A stretch of DNA of 64,000 bases from an uncultured Pelagibacteraceae bacterium (GCA_902578775.1 CACHEF010000004.1:1-64000); one strand, 5' to 3'. Shown: positions 17,517 to 26,811, counted from the stretch's first letter. Notes: a model not told the origin generated them from the letters alone. Numbers and translations: made by a program.

Positions 17517-18833
17517 ATGAAAAATATATTTCATTTAAATCAATCTATAAAACCTTTTAATAAACAATTAGTTTTAGAAGGAGATAAAAGTTTATCTATT
17601 AGATGGGCTTTATTAGCTTCTCAAGCTATTGGTAAATCTACTGCAAAAAATATTCTAAAATCAGATGATGTTTTAAGTACTCTAAGTTGTTTAAAAAAGC
17701 TTGGTGTAAAAATTAAACTTAATAAAGATACTTGTGTTATTCATGGATTGGGCATCAATGGATACAAATATCAAAAAAATATAATTTTAAATGCTGGAAA
17801 CTCAGGAACCTTGGGAAGATTAATAATTGGTTTACTTATCCATTCAAAGAATAATATTAAAATCATCGGTGATAAAAGTTTATCTAAAAGAGACTTCTCA
17901 AGAGTTATAAAACCGTTAAAGAGATTTGGAGCAAAATTCCTTTCGAATAATGGTAAGTTACCAATAATAATTAAAGGGACGACAAAACCTAAACCAATAA
18001 AATATATTGAAAAAAAAGGATCTGCACAATGTAAAACTTCCATTATGCTTGCTTCATTGAATACAAAAGGAACAACTTTTATAAAAGCTAAAAAATCTAG
18101 AAACCATAGTGAATTATTATTTAAATATTTAAACCTACCAATTAAAACAACTCCAGGAAAAACTTATGATTTAATTAAAATTGTTGGAAAAAAAAAAATC
18201 TACGCATTTAATTATAAAATTCCATCTGATATAAGTTCTTGTGCTTTTTTAATTGTTTTGACTGCATTATCTCAAAATTCGAAATTAATCTTAAAAAATG
18301 TAAACGTAAATCCATCAAGAATAGGTGTCATCAAAATATTAAAAATGATGGGTGTGCAAATATTATTAAAGAATATAAAATACTATAAAGGAGAAAAAAT
18401 TGCTAATATACATGTCAGAAGTGCTAAAAAAATAAAACCAATTAATTGTCCATCAATACTTAATAGCAGTATGATAGATGAGTTCTTAATTATTTTTTTA
18501 GTTGCAGCAAAGGCAAATGGTATATCTTATTTTAAAAATCTTTCAGAGTTAAATCAAAAAGAAAGTCCTAGATTAAAGTGGGGATCAAAAATTTTAAATT
18601 TAATAGGTATAAAAACAAAAATCTCAAACAACTCTATTAAAATATATGGAAATCCATATCTTATAAATAAAAAAAAAATTGTGATAAAGGGTTATCTTAA
18701 AGATCACAGAGTATTTATGACAAGTGTTGTAGCTGCATTAACTTTTGGTGGAAAATGGATTATCCACGATAAAGACTCTATAAAAACTTCTTTTCCATCT
18801 TTTTTAAAAGTAATAAAAAGTTTAAAAAAGTAA
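17517..18833 (+). CDS. aroA: 3-phosphoshikimate 1-carboxyvinyltransferase (EPSP synthase)
   Basis: Sixth step of the shikimate pathway. The 438 aa protein (ATG at 17517; the track adds a TTG codon) has the EPSP motifs LEGDKSLSIRWALLAS (family GDKSISHR), ILNAGNSGTLGRLIIGLL (family GNSGTT with one substitution), GDKSLSKRDFSRVIKPL (family RPM replaced), KGSAQCKTSIMLASL (SAQ.KS) and KESPRLKWG near the end. The motifs deviate from the E. coli type but in the way expected for class II-like and fast-evolving SAR11 enzymes. With aroB, aroK and pheA it covers much of the aromatic pathway. Confidence 0.93.
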   Translation: MKNIFHLNQSIKPFNKQLVLEGDKSLSIRWALLASQAIGKSTAKNILKSDDVLSTLSCLKKLGVKIKLNKDTCVIHGLGINGYKYQKNIILNAGNSGTLGRLIIGLLIHSKNNIKIIGDKSLSKRDFSRVIKPLKRFGAKFLSNNGKLPIIIKGTTKPKPIKYIEKKGSAQCKTSIMLASLNTKGTTFIKAKKSRNHSELLFKYLNLPIKTTPGKTYDLIKIVGKKKIYAFNYKIPSDISSCAFLIVLTALSQNSKLILKNVNVNPSRIGVIKILKMMGVQILLKNIKYYKGEKIANIHVRSAKKIKPINCPSILNSSMIDEFLIIFLVAAKANGISYFKNLSELNQKESPRLKWGSKILNLIGIKTKISNNSIKIYGNPYLINKKKIVIKGYLKDHRVFMTSVVAALTFGGKWIIHDKDSIKTSFPSFLKVIKSLKK

Positions 18834-19000
18834 AAATTCCAGCTATCTTGATAGTGTGCCTTTAACTAATCAAAAAGCTCAAAAACATAGCAATATAAGC
18901 AGTTTGGCAATATTTTTTAGATTATTTGCTATTGATTTAAAGCTGAATTTTAACTAAAAGATCGTGTTTTTTTAAAAATAGGCAAGAAATATACATTTTA
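18834..19000 (+). other. Gene-free spacer, probable rpsA promoter and leader
   Basis: 167 nt between aroA and rpsA with no convincing ORF. A small hairpin CTATC-TT-GATAG sits near the start but has no U-run behind it. This interval is where many alphaproteobacteria carry cmk (cytidylate kinase); no trace of it is readable here. It probably holds the rpsA promoter and 5' leader, but I could not assign boxes with confidence. Confidence 0.4.
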
Positions 19001-20728
19001 ATGGAAATTTACAAAGAATTAACAAGTCCAGCATCTAAAGAATTCGAAAAACTATTAAATAGTCAGTTATCAAAAGTAAATATTGAGGAAGGGAAAATTG
19101 TAAACGGAAAAATAAATAAAATTAGCGAGAAATTTGTTTTTCTTTTTGTCGAGGGATTAAAAAGTGAGCCAGTTTTAGACATAAATGAACTAAAAAACAT
19201 GGGACTTGTAGACAAAATAAAGATTGGTGAGACTATCCCTGTGCTACTGGAAAAAATTGAGGATAAAAATGGAGAAGTCTTAGTTTCTGCAAGTAAAGCA
19301 CAAAAAATTAAAGGATGGGATAAATTAGTTGAAGCTTATGAAAAAAATGAGCCAATTATGGGTAAAATTACATCGAAATGTAAAGGTGGTTGCATAGTTG
19401 AACATATAGATACAGGCTCATTAATGTTTTTACCTGGATCTCAAATAAGCGATAAACCTTTAAAAGATATAAGTCATTTAATGAATGAACCTCAAAAATT
19501 TGCTCTAATAAAATTAGATAAAATTAGAGGTAATGCTTGTGTTTCAAGAAGGGAAATAATTTCATCTTATAAAAAAGAAGATAAAGCTAAAATTATAGAA
19601 AAATATAATGTAGGTGATATTATTAAAGGAGCTGAAGTTAAAGGATACAGCTCATTTGGATGCTTTTTTAATGTCAATAATGAACTTGATGTTTTAGTTC
19701 ATTTACAAGAAATTTCTTATTCAAGAGTAAATCATCCTGATGAAGTATTTAATATTGGTGAAAAACATGACTTAAAAGTAATTTCTGTAGACAAAGAAAA
19801 ATTACAGGTTGGCTGTTCTGTGAAACAACTGTCTCCAGATCCATTTGAGCATATTGAAAATTACGAACTAAATAAAATTTATAGAGCAAAGGTTGTAAAA
19901 ATTATGGACTTTGGAGCTTTTTGTGAACTAGAACCAGGTCTAACAACATTGCTTCACTCAAGTGAATTAAGCTGGACTAAAAAAAATATTTCAGCAAAAA
20001 AAATGTTCAAAGTTGGTGATGAGATTGACTGCATAATTACAGAAATTGACAAAGAAAAAAGAAGAGTTGCAATTTCTCACAGACTTACACAAGAAAATCC
20101 ATTTGAATCTTTTGAAAAAAAATATCCTGTCAATACAATCGTAGAAGGCCAAATAACAAATAAAAATGAATATTCTTTATTTTTAAAAGTAGAAGATTTA
20201 GATGTAGATGCTTTTTTACATTGCAATGATTTAACTTATCTTAATAATGGTGAGGAAGAATTAGCAAAATATAAAAAGGGTGACAAATTAAAGGTAAAAG
20301 TCTTAGAAATTAAAACATCAGAACAGAAAATTAGAGTGGGACTAAGACAAACACAACCAGATCCATTTGATTGGTTTAAGGATAAAAAAGTAAATCAAGC
20401 TATCACAGTTAAAATAATATCCACAGATAATAAAGGTTTAATAGTCAGACCAGAGGGATGTGAAATGGATTTTCAAATTAAAAAATCTCAAATTGCAATT
20501 AATGCAGCAGACGCGAGACCCTCAAGATTTACTGGAGGTGAAAGGATAGATTGTGCAATTTCAGATTTATCTTTAGATAAAAGAAAAGCAACTTTAAGTA
20601 TTAAACTTCTAGAAGAAATTGAAAAAAAAGAGGCTTTAGAAAAATATGGAGCTGAAGGTTCTGGAAAAAATCTTCCATTTTCATCATTGTCAGATGATTT
20701 GAAAAAAAAGGATGAAGAAAAAGAATAA
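19001..20728 (+). CDS. rpsA: 30S ribosomal protein S1
   Basis: S1 binds mRNA leaders and docks them on the 30S subunit. The 575 aa protein contains six S1 (OB-fold) repeats, visible as recurring VEGKI/GxI...GLxVxV...LHxSEL blocks, for example KAKVVKIMDFGAFCELEPGLTTLLHSSEL and the QTQPDPFDWF / LSPDPFEHIENY joints. The C-terminal tail is lysine- and glutamate-rich. Its position upstream of ihfB is the normal order in alpha- and gammaproteobacteria. Confidence 0.97.
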   Translation: MEIYKELTSPASKEFEKLLNSQLSKVNIEEGKIVNGKINKISEKFVFLFVEGLKSEPVLDINELKNMGLVDKIKIGETIPVLLEKIEDKNGEVLVSASKAQKIKGWDKLVEAYEKNEPIMGKITSKCKGGCIVEHIDTGSLMFLPGSQISDKPLKDISHLMNEPQKFALIKLDKIRGNACVSRREIISSYKKEDKAKIIEKYNVGDIIKGAEVKGYSSFGCFFNVNNELDVLVHLQEISYSRVNHPDEVFNIGEKHDLKVISVDKEKLQVGCSVKQLSPDPFEHIENYELNKIYRAKVVKIMDFGAFCELEPGLTTLLHSSELSWTKKNISAKKMFKVGDEIDCIITEIDKEKRRVAISHRLTQENPFESFEKKYPVNTIVEGQITNKNEYSLFLKVEDLDVDAFLHCNDLTYLNNGEEELAKYKKGDKLKVKVLEIKTSEQKIRVGLRQTQPDPFDWFKDKKVNQAITVKIISTDNKGLIVRPEGCEMDFQIKKSQIAINAADARPSRFTGGERIDCAISDLSLDKRKATLSIKLLEEIEKKEALEKYGAEGSGKNLPFSSLSDDLKKKDEEKE

Positions 20729-20749
20729 TAATAATAAAAGTGAAATAAT

Positions 20750-21043
20750 TTGGCTATTGTAAAATCAAAGCTTTTAAAACAACTTTCACAAAATTATCCT
20801 AATTTTTCTAAAAAAAGTTTAGATAAATTTACTGATATAATCCTAAAAGAAATAAAGAGAACACTTAGAAGAGGTGAAAGAGTAGAACTTAGGGGGTTTG
20901 GTGTTTTTTCTACTAATAAACAAAAAGCAAGAATATCTAGAAATCCTAAAACTGGTGAAAAAGTTCATACCCCTGAAAAGAAAACAATTCACTTTAAAAT
21001 GTCAAAAGACTTGTTTAAAAAATTAAACAATGAAGAAGAATAA
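20750..21043 (+). CDS. ihfB: Integration host factor beta subunit (HU/IHF family)
   Basis: A 97 aa DNA-bending protein of the HU/IHF family: N-terminal helices (KSKLLKQLSQNYPNFSKKSLDKF), the core RRGERVELRGFGVFSTNKQKARISRNPKTGEKV and a C-terminal helix. The RNPKTGEKV arm with a proline for DNA intercalation and the location after rpsA support IHF-beta. The only start that keeps the N-terminal helix is a TTG at 20750 (MAIVKSKL); the next ATG is far inside the domain. The 3' end overlaps pyrF by 14 nt. Confidence 0.92.
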   Translation: MAIVKSKLLKQLSQNYPNFSKKSLDKFTDIILKEIKRTLRRGERVELRGFGVFSTNKQKARISRNPKTGEKVHTPEKKTIHFKMSKDLFKKLNNEEE

Positions 21044-21701
21044 AATATTTATAGCTTGTGATAGTACAAATATTCCAAAAATTAGAGAAATAATTAAAAA
21101 ATCAAAAACTTCTAAATTAAAAATAGGTTACAAATTTGGATTGGAGTTTTTAAATTCAAAAAATGGAAGAAAATTTGTTTCACAATTGAAAAATCAAATA
21201 ACTTTTGGAGATTACAAATTTTCAGACATCCCAAATACTTGCTCCTCAGCTTTAAAAGCAATTACAGATCTTAAATTTAATTATTGCACTATTCATATTA
21301 GTTCTGGGTTAGAGTCATTAAAAGCAGCTAAACAAGCTTCTGGTAGAACTAAATTAGTAGGTGTAACAATTCTAACATCTTTAGACAATAAAGCTCTGAA
21401 AGAAATTGGATTTAATAAAGATGTTAAAAAATTAGTTTATCAACAAGCTAAGTTGGCAAATAAAGCAAAATTAGATGCTATTGTTTGTAGTGCTCAAGAA
21501 GTTAAAATTGTTAGAAAAGTATTTAAGAAAGAAATTATAACACCTGGAATAAGATTTAATTCAAATTTAAATGATCAGAAAAGAGTCTTGACCCCTAAAC
21601 AGGCATATAAAAATGGAAGTAATTGGTTAGTAATTGGAAGACCAATTACTAATGGAAACGTTAGAAAAAATATTAAAAAATTAATCAATCATTTAAACTA
21701 A
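21030..21701 (+). CDS. pyrF: Orotidine 5'-phosphate decarboxylase
   Basis: Last step of UMP synthesis. The 223 aa TIM barrel has the opening IFIACDSTNI, KIGYKFGLEFL, the catalytic Asp-Lys-Asp set in GDYKFSDIPNT (family DxKxxDI), VGVTILTSL, VCSAQEV, TPGIRF and the phosphate loop LVIGRPITNG. It starts inside the end of ihfB, its stop overlaps the trpF start codon by 1 nt, and so it is part of a long co-translated run. Placing pyrF before trpF is a frequent alphaproteobacterial order. Confidence 0.96.
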   Translation: MKKNKIFIACDSTNIPKIREIIKKSKTSKLKIGYKFGLEFLNSKNGRKFVSQLKNQITFGDYKFSDIPNTCSSALKAITDLKFNYCTIHISSGLESLKAAKQASGRTKLVGVTILTSLDNKALKEIGFNKDVKKLVYQQAKLANKAKLDAIVCSAQEVKIVRKVFKKEIITPGIRFNSNLNDQKRVLTPKQAYKNGSNWLVIGRPITNGNVRKNIKKLINHLN

Positions 21702-22327
21702 TGAAAGGTTGTAAAATTTGTGGGATCTCAGATCTCGAAACTTTAAAATTTGTAATTAACCATCGATACCCACCTAAATTCATTGGGTTCATTTGCAATT
21801 ATGAAAAAAGCTCGAGATATGTTGAAGTTGAAAAATTAAACGAACTATTAGCTTTAAATAAAAAAAAGTCTTATTTTGTTGCGGTGTTGGTTAAACCTGA
21901 TAAAGAAATTCTAGAAAAAATCAAGCACCTACCTTTTGATTATTATCAAATATATGATTGTACACCTGAAGAAATCAAGGAAATAAAAAAAAGATATAAC
22001 AAAAGAATTATTGTTGCTTTAACTATAAAAGATAAAAGTGATGTTCAAAAATACCATTTGTTTACTGAGGTAACAGATATTTATTTATTTGATAGTAAAG
22101 GCTACGAAAAAAGTATGGCTTTTAATCATGAACTTATTAAAAAAATAAAGATTAACAAGCCGTTAATGATAGCAGGTGACATACAAATAAACGACCATCT
22201 TGAAAATTATAAAAAAATAGCAGATATTATAGATATATCTGGGGGTCTAGAGACTTCTGGAGTAAAAGATAAATCCAAAATAGATATATTTTTAAATAGA
22301 ATTAAACAGGTACACAATGAAACTTAA
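21701..22327 (+). CDS. trpF: Phosphoribosylanthranilate isomerase
   Basis: Amadori rearrangement step of tryptophan synthesis. The 208 aa protein begins with the catalytic-cysteine motif KICGISDLETL and has FIGFICNYEKSSRYV (family GF.F...S.R.V) and the catalytic aspartate in LFDSKG. The usual GGTGxxFDW loop after that aspartate is not kept (SKGYEKSMAFNHEL), and AGGL is AGDI, so this is a divergent TrpF; the ending ISGGLETSGVKDKSKI is standard (family SSGVE..GvKD). It overlaps trpB by 11 nt in a trpF-trpB-trpA operon. Confidence 0.92.
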   Translation: MKGCKICGISDLETLKFVINHRYPPKFIGFICNYEKSSRYVEVEKLNELLALNKKKSYFVAVLVKPDKEILEKIKHLPFDYYQIYDCTPEEIKEIKKRYNKRIIVALTIKDKSDVQKYHLFTEVTDIYLFDSKGYEKSMAFNHELIKKIKINKPLMIAGDIQINDHLENYKKIADIIDISGGLETSGVKDKSKIDIFLNRIKQVHNET

Positions 22328-23552
22328 AAAGGGAATTCCGTTAATAGATCAACATGATCAACATGGCTTTTGGGGTGGCAAATTTGGGGGAAGTTTTATT
22401 CCTGAGACTTTAAAAAAACCTGTAGAAGATTTAACAAAAGAATTTAAAAAACTAAGAAAAGATAAAAAATTTCTTAATAAAAGAGATTATTATTTCAAAA
22501 ATTTTATCGGAGTTCCTACATCGTTCGTAAAACTTGAGAATTTAACACAGCAACTTGGTGGTGCTCAAATTTGGGCAAAAGTTGTTTCTGAAGCAAATGG
22601 AGGTGCGCACAAAATATATAATGCAACTGTTCATGCTCTGATTTGTAGGGCAATGGGTAAAAAATATATAGTTGGTGATACTGGAGCTGGTTATGCAGGA
22701 AAAATGCTAAGTATGGCAGCTAAAAAATTTGGCCTTAAATGTAAAATATTTATGGGTGCAAAAGATATTAGAAGACAAAAACCTAACTGTGATGCAATGA
22801 GAAAGAATGGAGCAGAGATAGTTCCTGTTCACTCTGGAAGCCAAACTTTAGTTGATGCTGTAAGCGAATGTATGAGATATTGGGTATCAAATTGTGACAA
22901 CACTCATATGTGTGTTGGAAGCACTGTCGGTCCAAATATTTTTGTTAAAATTTGCGGTTGGAGTACAGCACAAATTTCTAGAGAGTTAAAACTACAATTA
23001 AAATCAGAATTTAAAAAAATACCTAATAAAATCAAATTAATTAATTGTGTTGGAGGTGGAAGTTCTGCTTATGGATTTTGGAGTGAGTTTATTGATTATG
23101 ATAAAGAAAGAATTGAGTTAATTGGTGTTGAAGCGGGTGGACCTAAAAAATCAAAACTTCATGCAGCTCCACTAAGTCGTAAAACTAAAATTGGAATATT
23201 GCATGGAGCTGCTTCTTATGTATGTCAAAATAAAGAGGGGCAAATTAATGAAACTGAATCTATTAGTGCTGGATTAGACTATCCTGGCGTAAGTCCTATG
23301 CACTGTTTTTTAAAAGATGTAAAAAGAGCAAGATATACCTATGCAACAGATGAAGAAGCATTAAGTGCATATCAAATGGTAACTAAATATGAGAATTTAA
23401 ATCCAAGTTTAGAACCAAGTCACGCATTTGCTGAAGCGATTAAAATTGCTCCTAAGTTGAATAAAGAAACAATTATAATTGTAAATTCATGCGGTGATGC
23501 AAAAAAAGATAGAGATATTTTAAGAGAGAGATTAGGTAAAAAAAAATTATGA
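22317..23552 (+). CDS. trpB: Tryptophan synthase beta subunit
   Basis: PLP enzyme that joins indole and serine to give tryptophan, channelled from TrpA. The 411 aa protein shows GFWGGKFGGSFIPETL, the PLP lysine in NGGAHKIYNA (family HKxN), GDTGAGYAGKMLSMAA (family ETGAGQHG, here diverged), GGGSSAYGFWSEF (family GGGSNA.G), GVEAGG, and the C-terminal EPSHAFAEA and SCGDAKKD. Several of these motifs differ from the common TrpB1 form, but all structural blocks are in order. It overlaps trpF upstream and trpA downstream (4 nt). Confidence 0.95.
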   Translation: MKLKKGIPLIDQHDQHGFWGGKFGGSFIPETLKKPVEDLTKEFKKLRKDKKFLNKRDYYFKNFIGVPTSFVKLENLTQQLGGAQIWAKVVSEANGGAHKIYNATVHALICRAMGKKYIVGDTGAGYAGKMLSMAAKKFGLKCKIFMGAKDIRRQKPNCDAMRKNGAEIVPVHSGSQTLVDAVSECMRYWVSNCDNTHMCVGSTVGPNIFVKICGWSTAQISRELKLQLKSEFKKIPNKIKLINCVGGGSSAYGFWSEFIDYDKERIELIGVEAGGPKKSKLHAAPLSRKTKIGILHGAASYVCQNKEGQINETESISAGLDYPGVSPMHCFLKDVKRARYTYATDEEALSAYQMVTKYENLNPSLEPSHAFAEAIKIAPKLNKETIIIVNSCGDAKKDRDILRERLGKKKL

Positions 23553-24349
23553 TTTCTTTAATTAATCAGGCTTTTCAAAAAGCTAAAAAAGAAAATAGAC
23601 CAGCTTTACTTACTTACACAGTAGCTGGAGACAACACTAAAAAAAAATCCTTAGAAATATTAAAATCAATATCTGATCATGCTGACATTTGTGAATTAGG
23701 ATTTCCACACAACACACCAATTGCAGATGGTGGTCAAATACAAACTAGCGCTTATCGTGCTATTAAAAATGGAATTAAAATTAACGATGTATTTTCAATC
23801 GCTAAAGATTTTAAAAAAACAAAAAAAAATAAACCTATTATCCTTATGGGTTATTACAATATGATTTTTCAATATAATGAAAATAAATTTTTAGAAAAAT
23901 GTGAGAAATCAAAAGTTGATGGATTAATTGTTGTAGATCTACCTCACCCAGAAAATAAAAATTTTGCCATAAAATGTAAAAAAAAAGGGATTAATTTTAT
24001 TCAACTAGTGTCACCTACTACATCTAAGACAAGGTTAAAAAAAATTATTAAAGACTCTCATGATATGATTTATTATATAAGTATGCTTTCGACCACTGGG
24101 GGTAAATTAAAAGTCTCCTCTAAAGAAATATTGGAAAGATATAATAAAATTAAAAACCAAAATAAATCTAAAAAAATTGTAATTGGATTTGGAATTACCG
24201 AAAAGACAATAAAATCACTCAAAAAAGCTGATGGTTTAGTTGTTGGAAGCGCAATTTGTAAGGAAATTACTAATTCTATTAATAGAAGACAAAATGCTGT
24301 CACAAATGTTACTAGTATTGTAAGGAGACTTAAAAATAAAATTATATGA
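23549..24349 (+). CDS. trpA: Tryptophan synthase alpha subunit
   Basis: Cleaves indole-3-glycerol phosphate to indole and glyceraldehyde-3-P. The 266 aa TIM barrel has TYTVAGDNTKKKSLEIL (family yi.aGDP, here GDN), ELGFPHNTPIADGGQIQ with the catalytic Glu and Asp, ILMGYYNMIFQY, VDGLIVVDLPHPE, FIQLVSPTT and IVIGFGIT. It overlaps trpB by 4 nt and accD by 4 nt (ATGA), showing translational coupling across the trp-acc boundary. Confidence 0.96.
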   Translation: MISLINQAFQKAKKENRPALLTYTVAGDNTKKKSLEILKSISDHADICELGFPHNTPIADGGQIQTSAYRAIKNGIKINDVFSIAKDFKKTKKNKPIILMGYYNMIFQYNENKFLEKCEKSKVDGLIVVDLPHPENKNFAIKCKKKGINFIQLVSPTTSKTRLKKIIKDSHDMIYYISMLSTTGGKLKVSSKEILERYNKIKNQNKSKKIVIGFGITEKTIKSLKKADGLVVGSAICKEITNSINRRQNAVTNVTSIVRRLKNKII

Positions 24350-25275
24350 ATTGGATTACAAAAATAATTAAAGCAGGTGAAAAAATCAAAACTGCTATAC
24401 ATAAAAGAGCATCAAAAGAGGAAATAGCTAATAGTGACTGGACTTCTTGTTGTAAGGGCCCAATTTTAAAAAAAAATTTAGAAAAAAATTTATGGGTTTG
24501 TCCAGATTGTAATAAACACCATAGAATTAAACCTCATCAAAGATTTGATTTACTTTTTGGAAAAAATAATTATGAAATTTTTAAAACACCAATTCCAAAA
24601 GATGATCCTTTAGAGTGGACAGACTCAAAATCATATAAGGATAGATTAAAAAGTGCTCGAAAGAAAACAGGTCTGGATTGTGGCATGATGGTTGCTTGTG
24701 GAAATATTAATAATATTAAAACAACAGCTGTTGCGTCTGATTTTGATTTTTTAGGTGCTTCAATGGCATCAGCAGAAGGTGAGGCTTTTTTATATGGAAT
24801 TCAACATGCCATAGAAAATAAAACACCATTTATTTGCATAAGTGCAGGTGGAGGAATGAGAATGATGGAAAGTTTAATATCTTTATCCCAGATGACTAGA
24901 ACAACGCTGGCTATTAATGAGTTAAAAAATAATAATCTCCCATATCTTGTATTGATTACTGATCCAACTGCTGGGGGAATTACTGCTTCATATGCAATGC
25001 TTGGTGATATTCATATAGCTGAACCTGGTGCATTGATAGCCTTTGCTGGAAAGCGGGTTATTCAAGGAACCGTTAAAGAGGAATTACCAGAAAATTTTCA
25101 AACTAGTGAATATGTTCAAAAAACTGGATTTGTTGACTTGATAGTTGAAAGAAAAGATTTAGTCGAAAAAATTGGATCTTTATTATCAATATTGTTAAAG
25201 AAAAATTCTGCTATAAGCACTGAAGAAAATGAAACTACAGAAAATAGTCAGTCGCTTACAAAAGCTGCATCCTAA
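24346..25275 (+). CDS. accD: Acetyl-CoA carboxylase carboxyltransferase beta subunit
   Basis: Beta partner of AccA in malonyl-CoA synthesis. The 309 aa protein has the zinc-ribbon region followed by KHHRIKPHQRFDLLF, the carboxyltransferase core ASDFDFLGASMASAEGEAF, SAGGGMRMMESLISLSQM, TDPTAGGITASYAMLGDIHIAEPGALIAFAGKRVI and the ending VKTGFVD-like VQKTGFVDLIV. The first zinc CxxC is replaced by adjacent cysteines (WTSCCKG) while the second pair CPDC is intact. accD between trpA and folC is a typical alphaproteobacterial order. Confidence 0.96.
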   Translation: MNWITKIIKAGEKIKTAIHKRASKEEIANSDWTSCCKGPILKKNLEKNLWVCPDCNKHHRIKPHQRFDLLFGKNNYEIFKTPIPKDDPLEWTDSKSYKDRLKSARKKTGLDCGMMVACGNINNIKTTAVASDFDFLGASMASAEGEAFLYGIQHAIENKTPFICISAGGGMRMMESLISLSQMTRTTLAINELKNNNLPYLVLITDPTAGGITASYAMLGDIHIAEPGALIAFAGKRVIQGTVKEELPENFQTSEYVQKTGFVDLIVERKDLVEKIGSLLSILLKKNSAISTEENETTENSQSLTKAAS

Positions 25276-26497
25276 AGAAATTGATCTAAGTTTAGATCGT
25301 ATATTAAATCTTTGTCATAAATTAAATAATCCGCAAAATAAAATTAAAGCAATTTCTGTTGTTGGAACAAATGGAAAATACTCAACAATCCAGGCTATGT
25401 ATGCAATTTTGAAAGAAGCACAAATAAAATGTAATATTTATACAAGTCCTCATATTAAGAATATTAATGAAAGGTTTGTATTTAATAATAAAGAACTTAA
25501 TGACGATGAGTTGTCAGACTTATTAGAAAAAGTTGAAAAAGCTAATCGTGATCAACCAATTACTTTTTTTGAAATTTTAACAGCTGCTTATTTTTATAAA
25601 GCTGCTGAATACCCTGGTAATATCAATTTAATAGAAACAGGATTATTTCATAGATTTGATGCAACTAATATATTTAGTGAAAATTTAGCAAGTGTAGTAA
25701 CATCAATTGGTTTAGATCATTTGGATTGGCTTCCAAAAAATGAACAAACTATTGAAAAAATTATTTTTGAAAAAACATCAAAATTACTAAATTCTAATAT
25801 TATTGTTGCAAAACAAAGTTCAAATGAAATTTCAAAATTAATTGAACTAACAATTAAAGATAATAAATCTAATAAATTATTCTTTAGTGAAGATTATAAT
25901 TACTCAGAGAGTGAAAATAATTTCTTCTATTATGAAGATGTTTTTGGGGGAATTAAGCTTCCAAAACCTAATGTAAATGGTCAATTTCAATTAGAAAATA
26001 TTTCAACAGCAATCGCAACTCTAAGAATAATCAAAGAAATTAATATAAATGATGAACATGTTAAGAATGGAATCACAAAAATTGAGAGTATTGCAAGACT
26101 ACAAGAAATCACTGAGGGAAAATTAAAAGATTTAGTTGAAGAAAATAGATTATTAGTAGATGGATCTCATAATCCTCTAGGTGCGAAGGTTTTAAATGAT
26201 TACTTAAAAAGTTTAAATTGTAATAAACATATCATTCTTGGAATGATGGCTAATAAAGATCATCAAGAATATATGAGCCACTTTAAGGAAATTGCGACCT
26301 TGACCACAATAGATATTCCAAATCAACCTAACTCAATTGGGGGACAGGACTTAAAAAATAAGTTAATTAACCTAAAAAATGTTCAATATAAAGAAAATAT
26401 ATTTGAGGCAATAAAGTCTATACCAATCAAAAAAAATGACTTGATCTTAATAACAGGTTCTTTGTATCTAGCTGGTGAAGTACTGAATTTAAATTAG
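25229..26497 (+). CDS. folC: Folylpolyglutamate synthase / dihydrofolate synthase
   Basis: Adds glutamate to dihydropteroate and folates. The 422 aa Mur-ligase-fold protein has the family start RLQKLHPKEIDLSLDRI, the P-loop VVGTNGKYSTIQAM (GTNGKGS in most, here GKYS), SPHIKNINERF, EILTAAYFYKA, ETGLFHRFDATN (family E.GlGGR.DATN), SIGLDHLDWL and DGSHNPLGAKVL. The start lies 47 nt inside accD, consistent with coupling. GKGS to GKYS in the P-loop and GGR to FHR in the next motif are noteworthy but the overall fold order is kept. Confidence 0.93.
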   Translation: MKLQKIVSRLQKLHPKEIDLSLDRILNLCHKLNNPQNKIKAISVVGTNGKYSTIQAMYAILKEAQIKCNIYTSPHIKNINERFVFNNKELNDDELSDLLEKVEKANRDQPITFFEILTAAYFYKAAEYPGNINLIETGLFHRFDATNIFSENLASVVTSIGLDHLDWLPKNEQTIEKIIFEKTSKLLNSNIIVAKQSSNEISKLIELTIKDNKSNKLFFSEDYNYSESENNFFYYEDVFGGIKLPKPNVNGQFQLENISTAIATLRIIKEININDEHVKNGITKIESIARLQEITEGKLKDLVEENRLLVDGSHNPLGAKVLNDYLKSLNCNKHIILGMMANKDHQEYMSHFKEIATLTTIDIPNQPNSIGGQDLKNKLINLKNVQYKENIFEAIKSIPIKKNDLILITGSLYLAGEVLNLN

Positions 26498-26811
26498 ATA
26501 TTTTTTTCTAAAAATTCCTTCATGTGCCCTTCGGGTACACCACCTACCTTTCTATCTACTTCAACACCTTTTTTATAGACAATTACAGTAGGTACCCCTC
26601 TTATACCCGCGGCGCTTCCGGTATTAATTCCCCCATCCTCAATATCTGCATAATAAAAACCAGCTTTGTCTTTATATTCATCTGATAATTTATCCATTAC
26701 AGGTTTTAAAGCTTTGCAAGGACCGCACCATGCAGCAGAAAATTGAATTACTGATATGTCTTCATTTTTAATTTTTTTTTCAAAATCTTCGTCTTTAAAT
26801 TCTAAAAGCAT
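26494..26811 (-). CDS. trxA: Thioredoxin
   Basis: A 105 aa single-domain thioredoxin with the active site AAWCGPCKALKPVM (about 28-41), DIEDGG in place of the usual DvDe, and the cis-proline in IRGVPTVIVYKKG. It lacks a signal peptide, so it acts in the cytosol, reducing disulfides in enzymes such as ribonucleotide reductase. It converges on folC, overlapping by 4 nt; its own upstream spacer is 66 nt and holds no other gene. Confidence 0.93.
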   Translation of the reverse strand: MLLEFKDEDFEKKIKNEDISVIQFSAAWCGPCKALKPVMDKLSDEYKDKAGFYYADIEDGGINTGSAAGIRGVPTVIVYKKGVEVDRKVGGVPEGHMKEFLEKNI

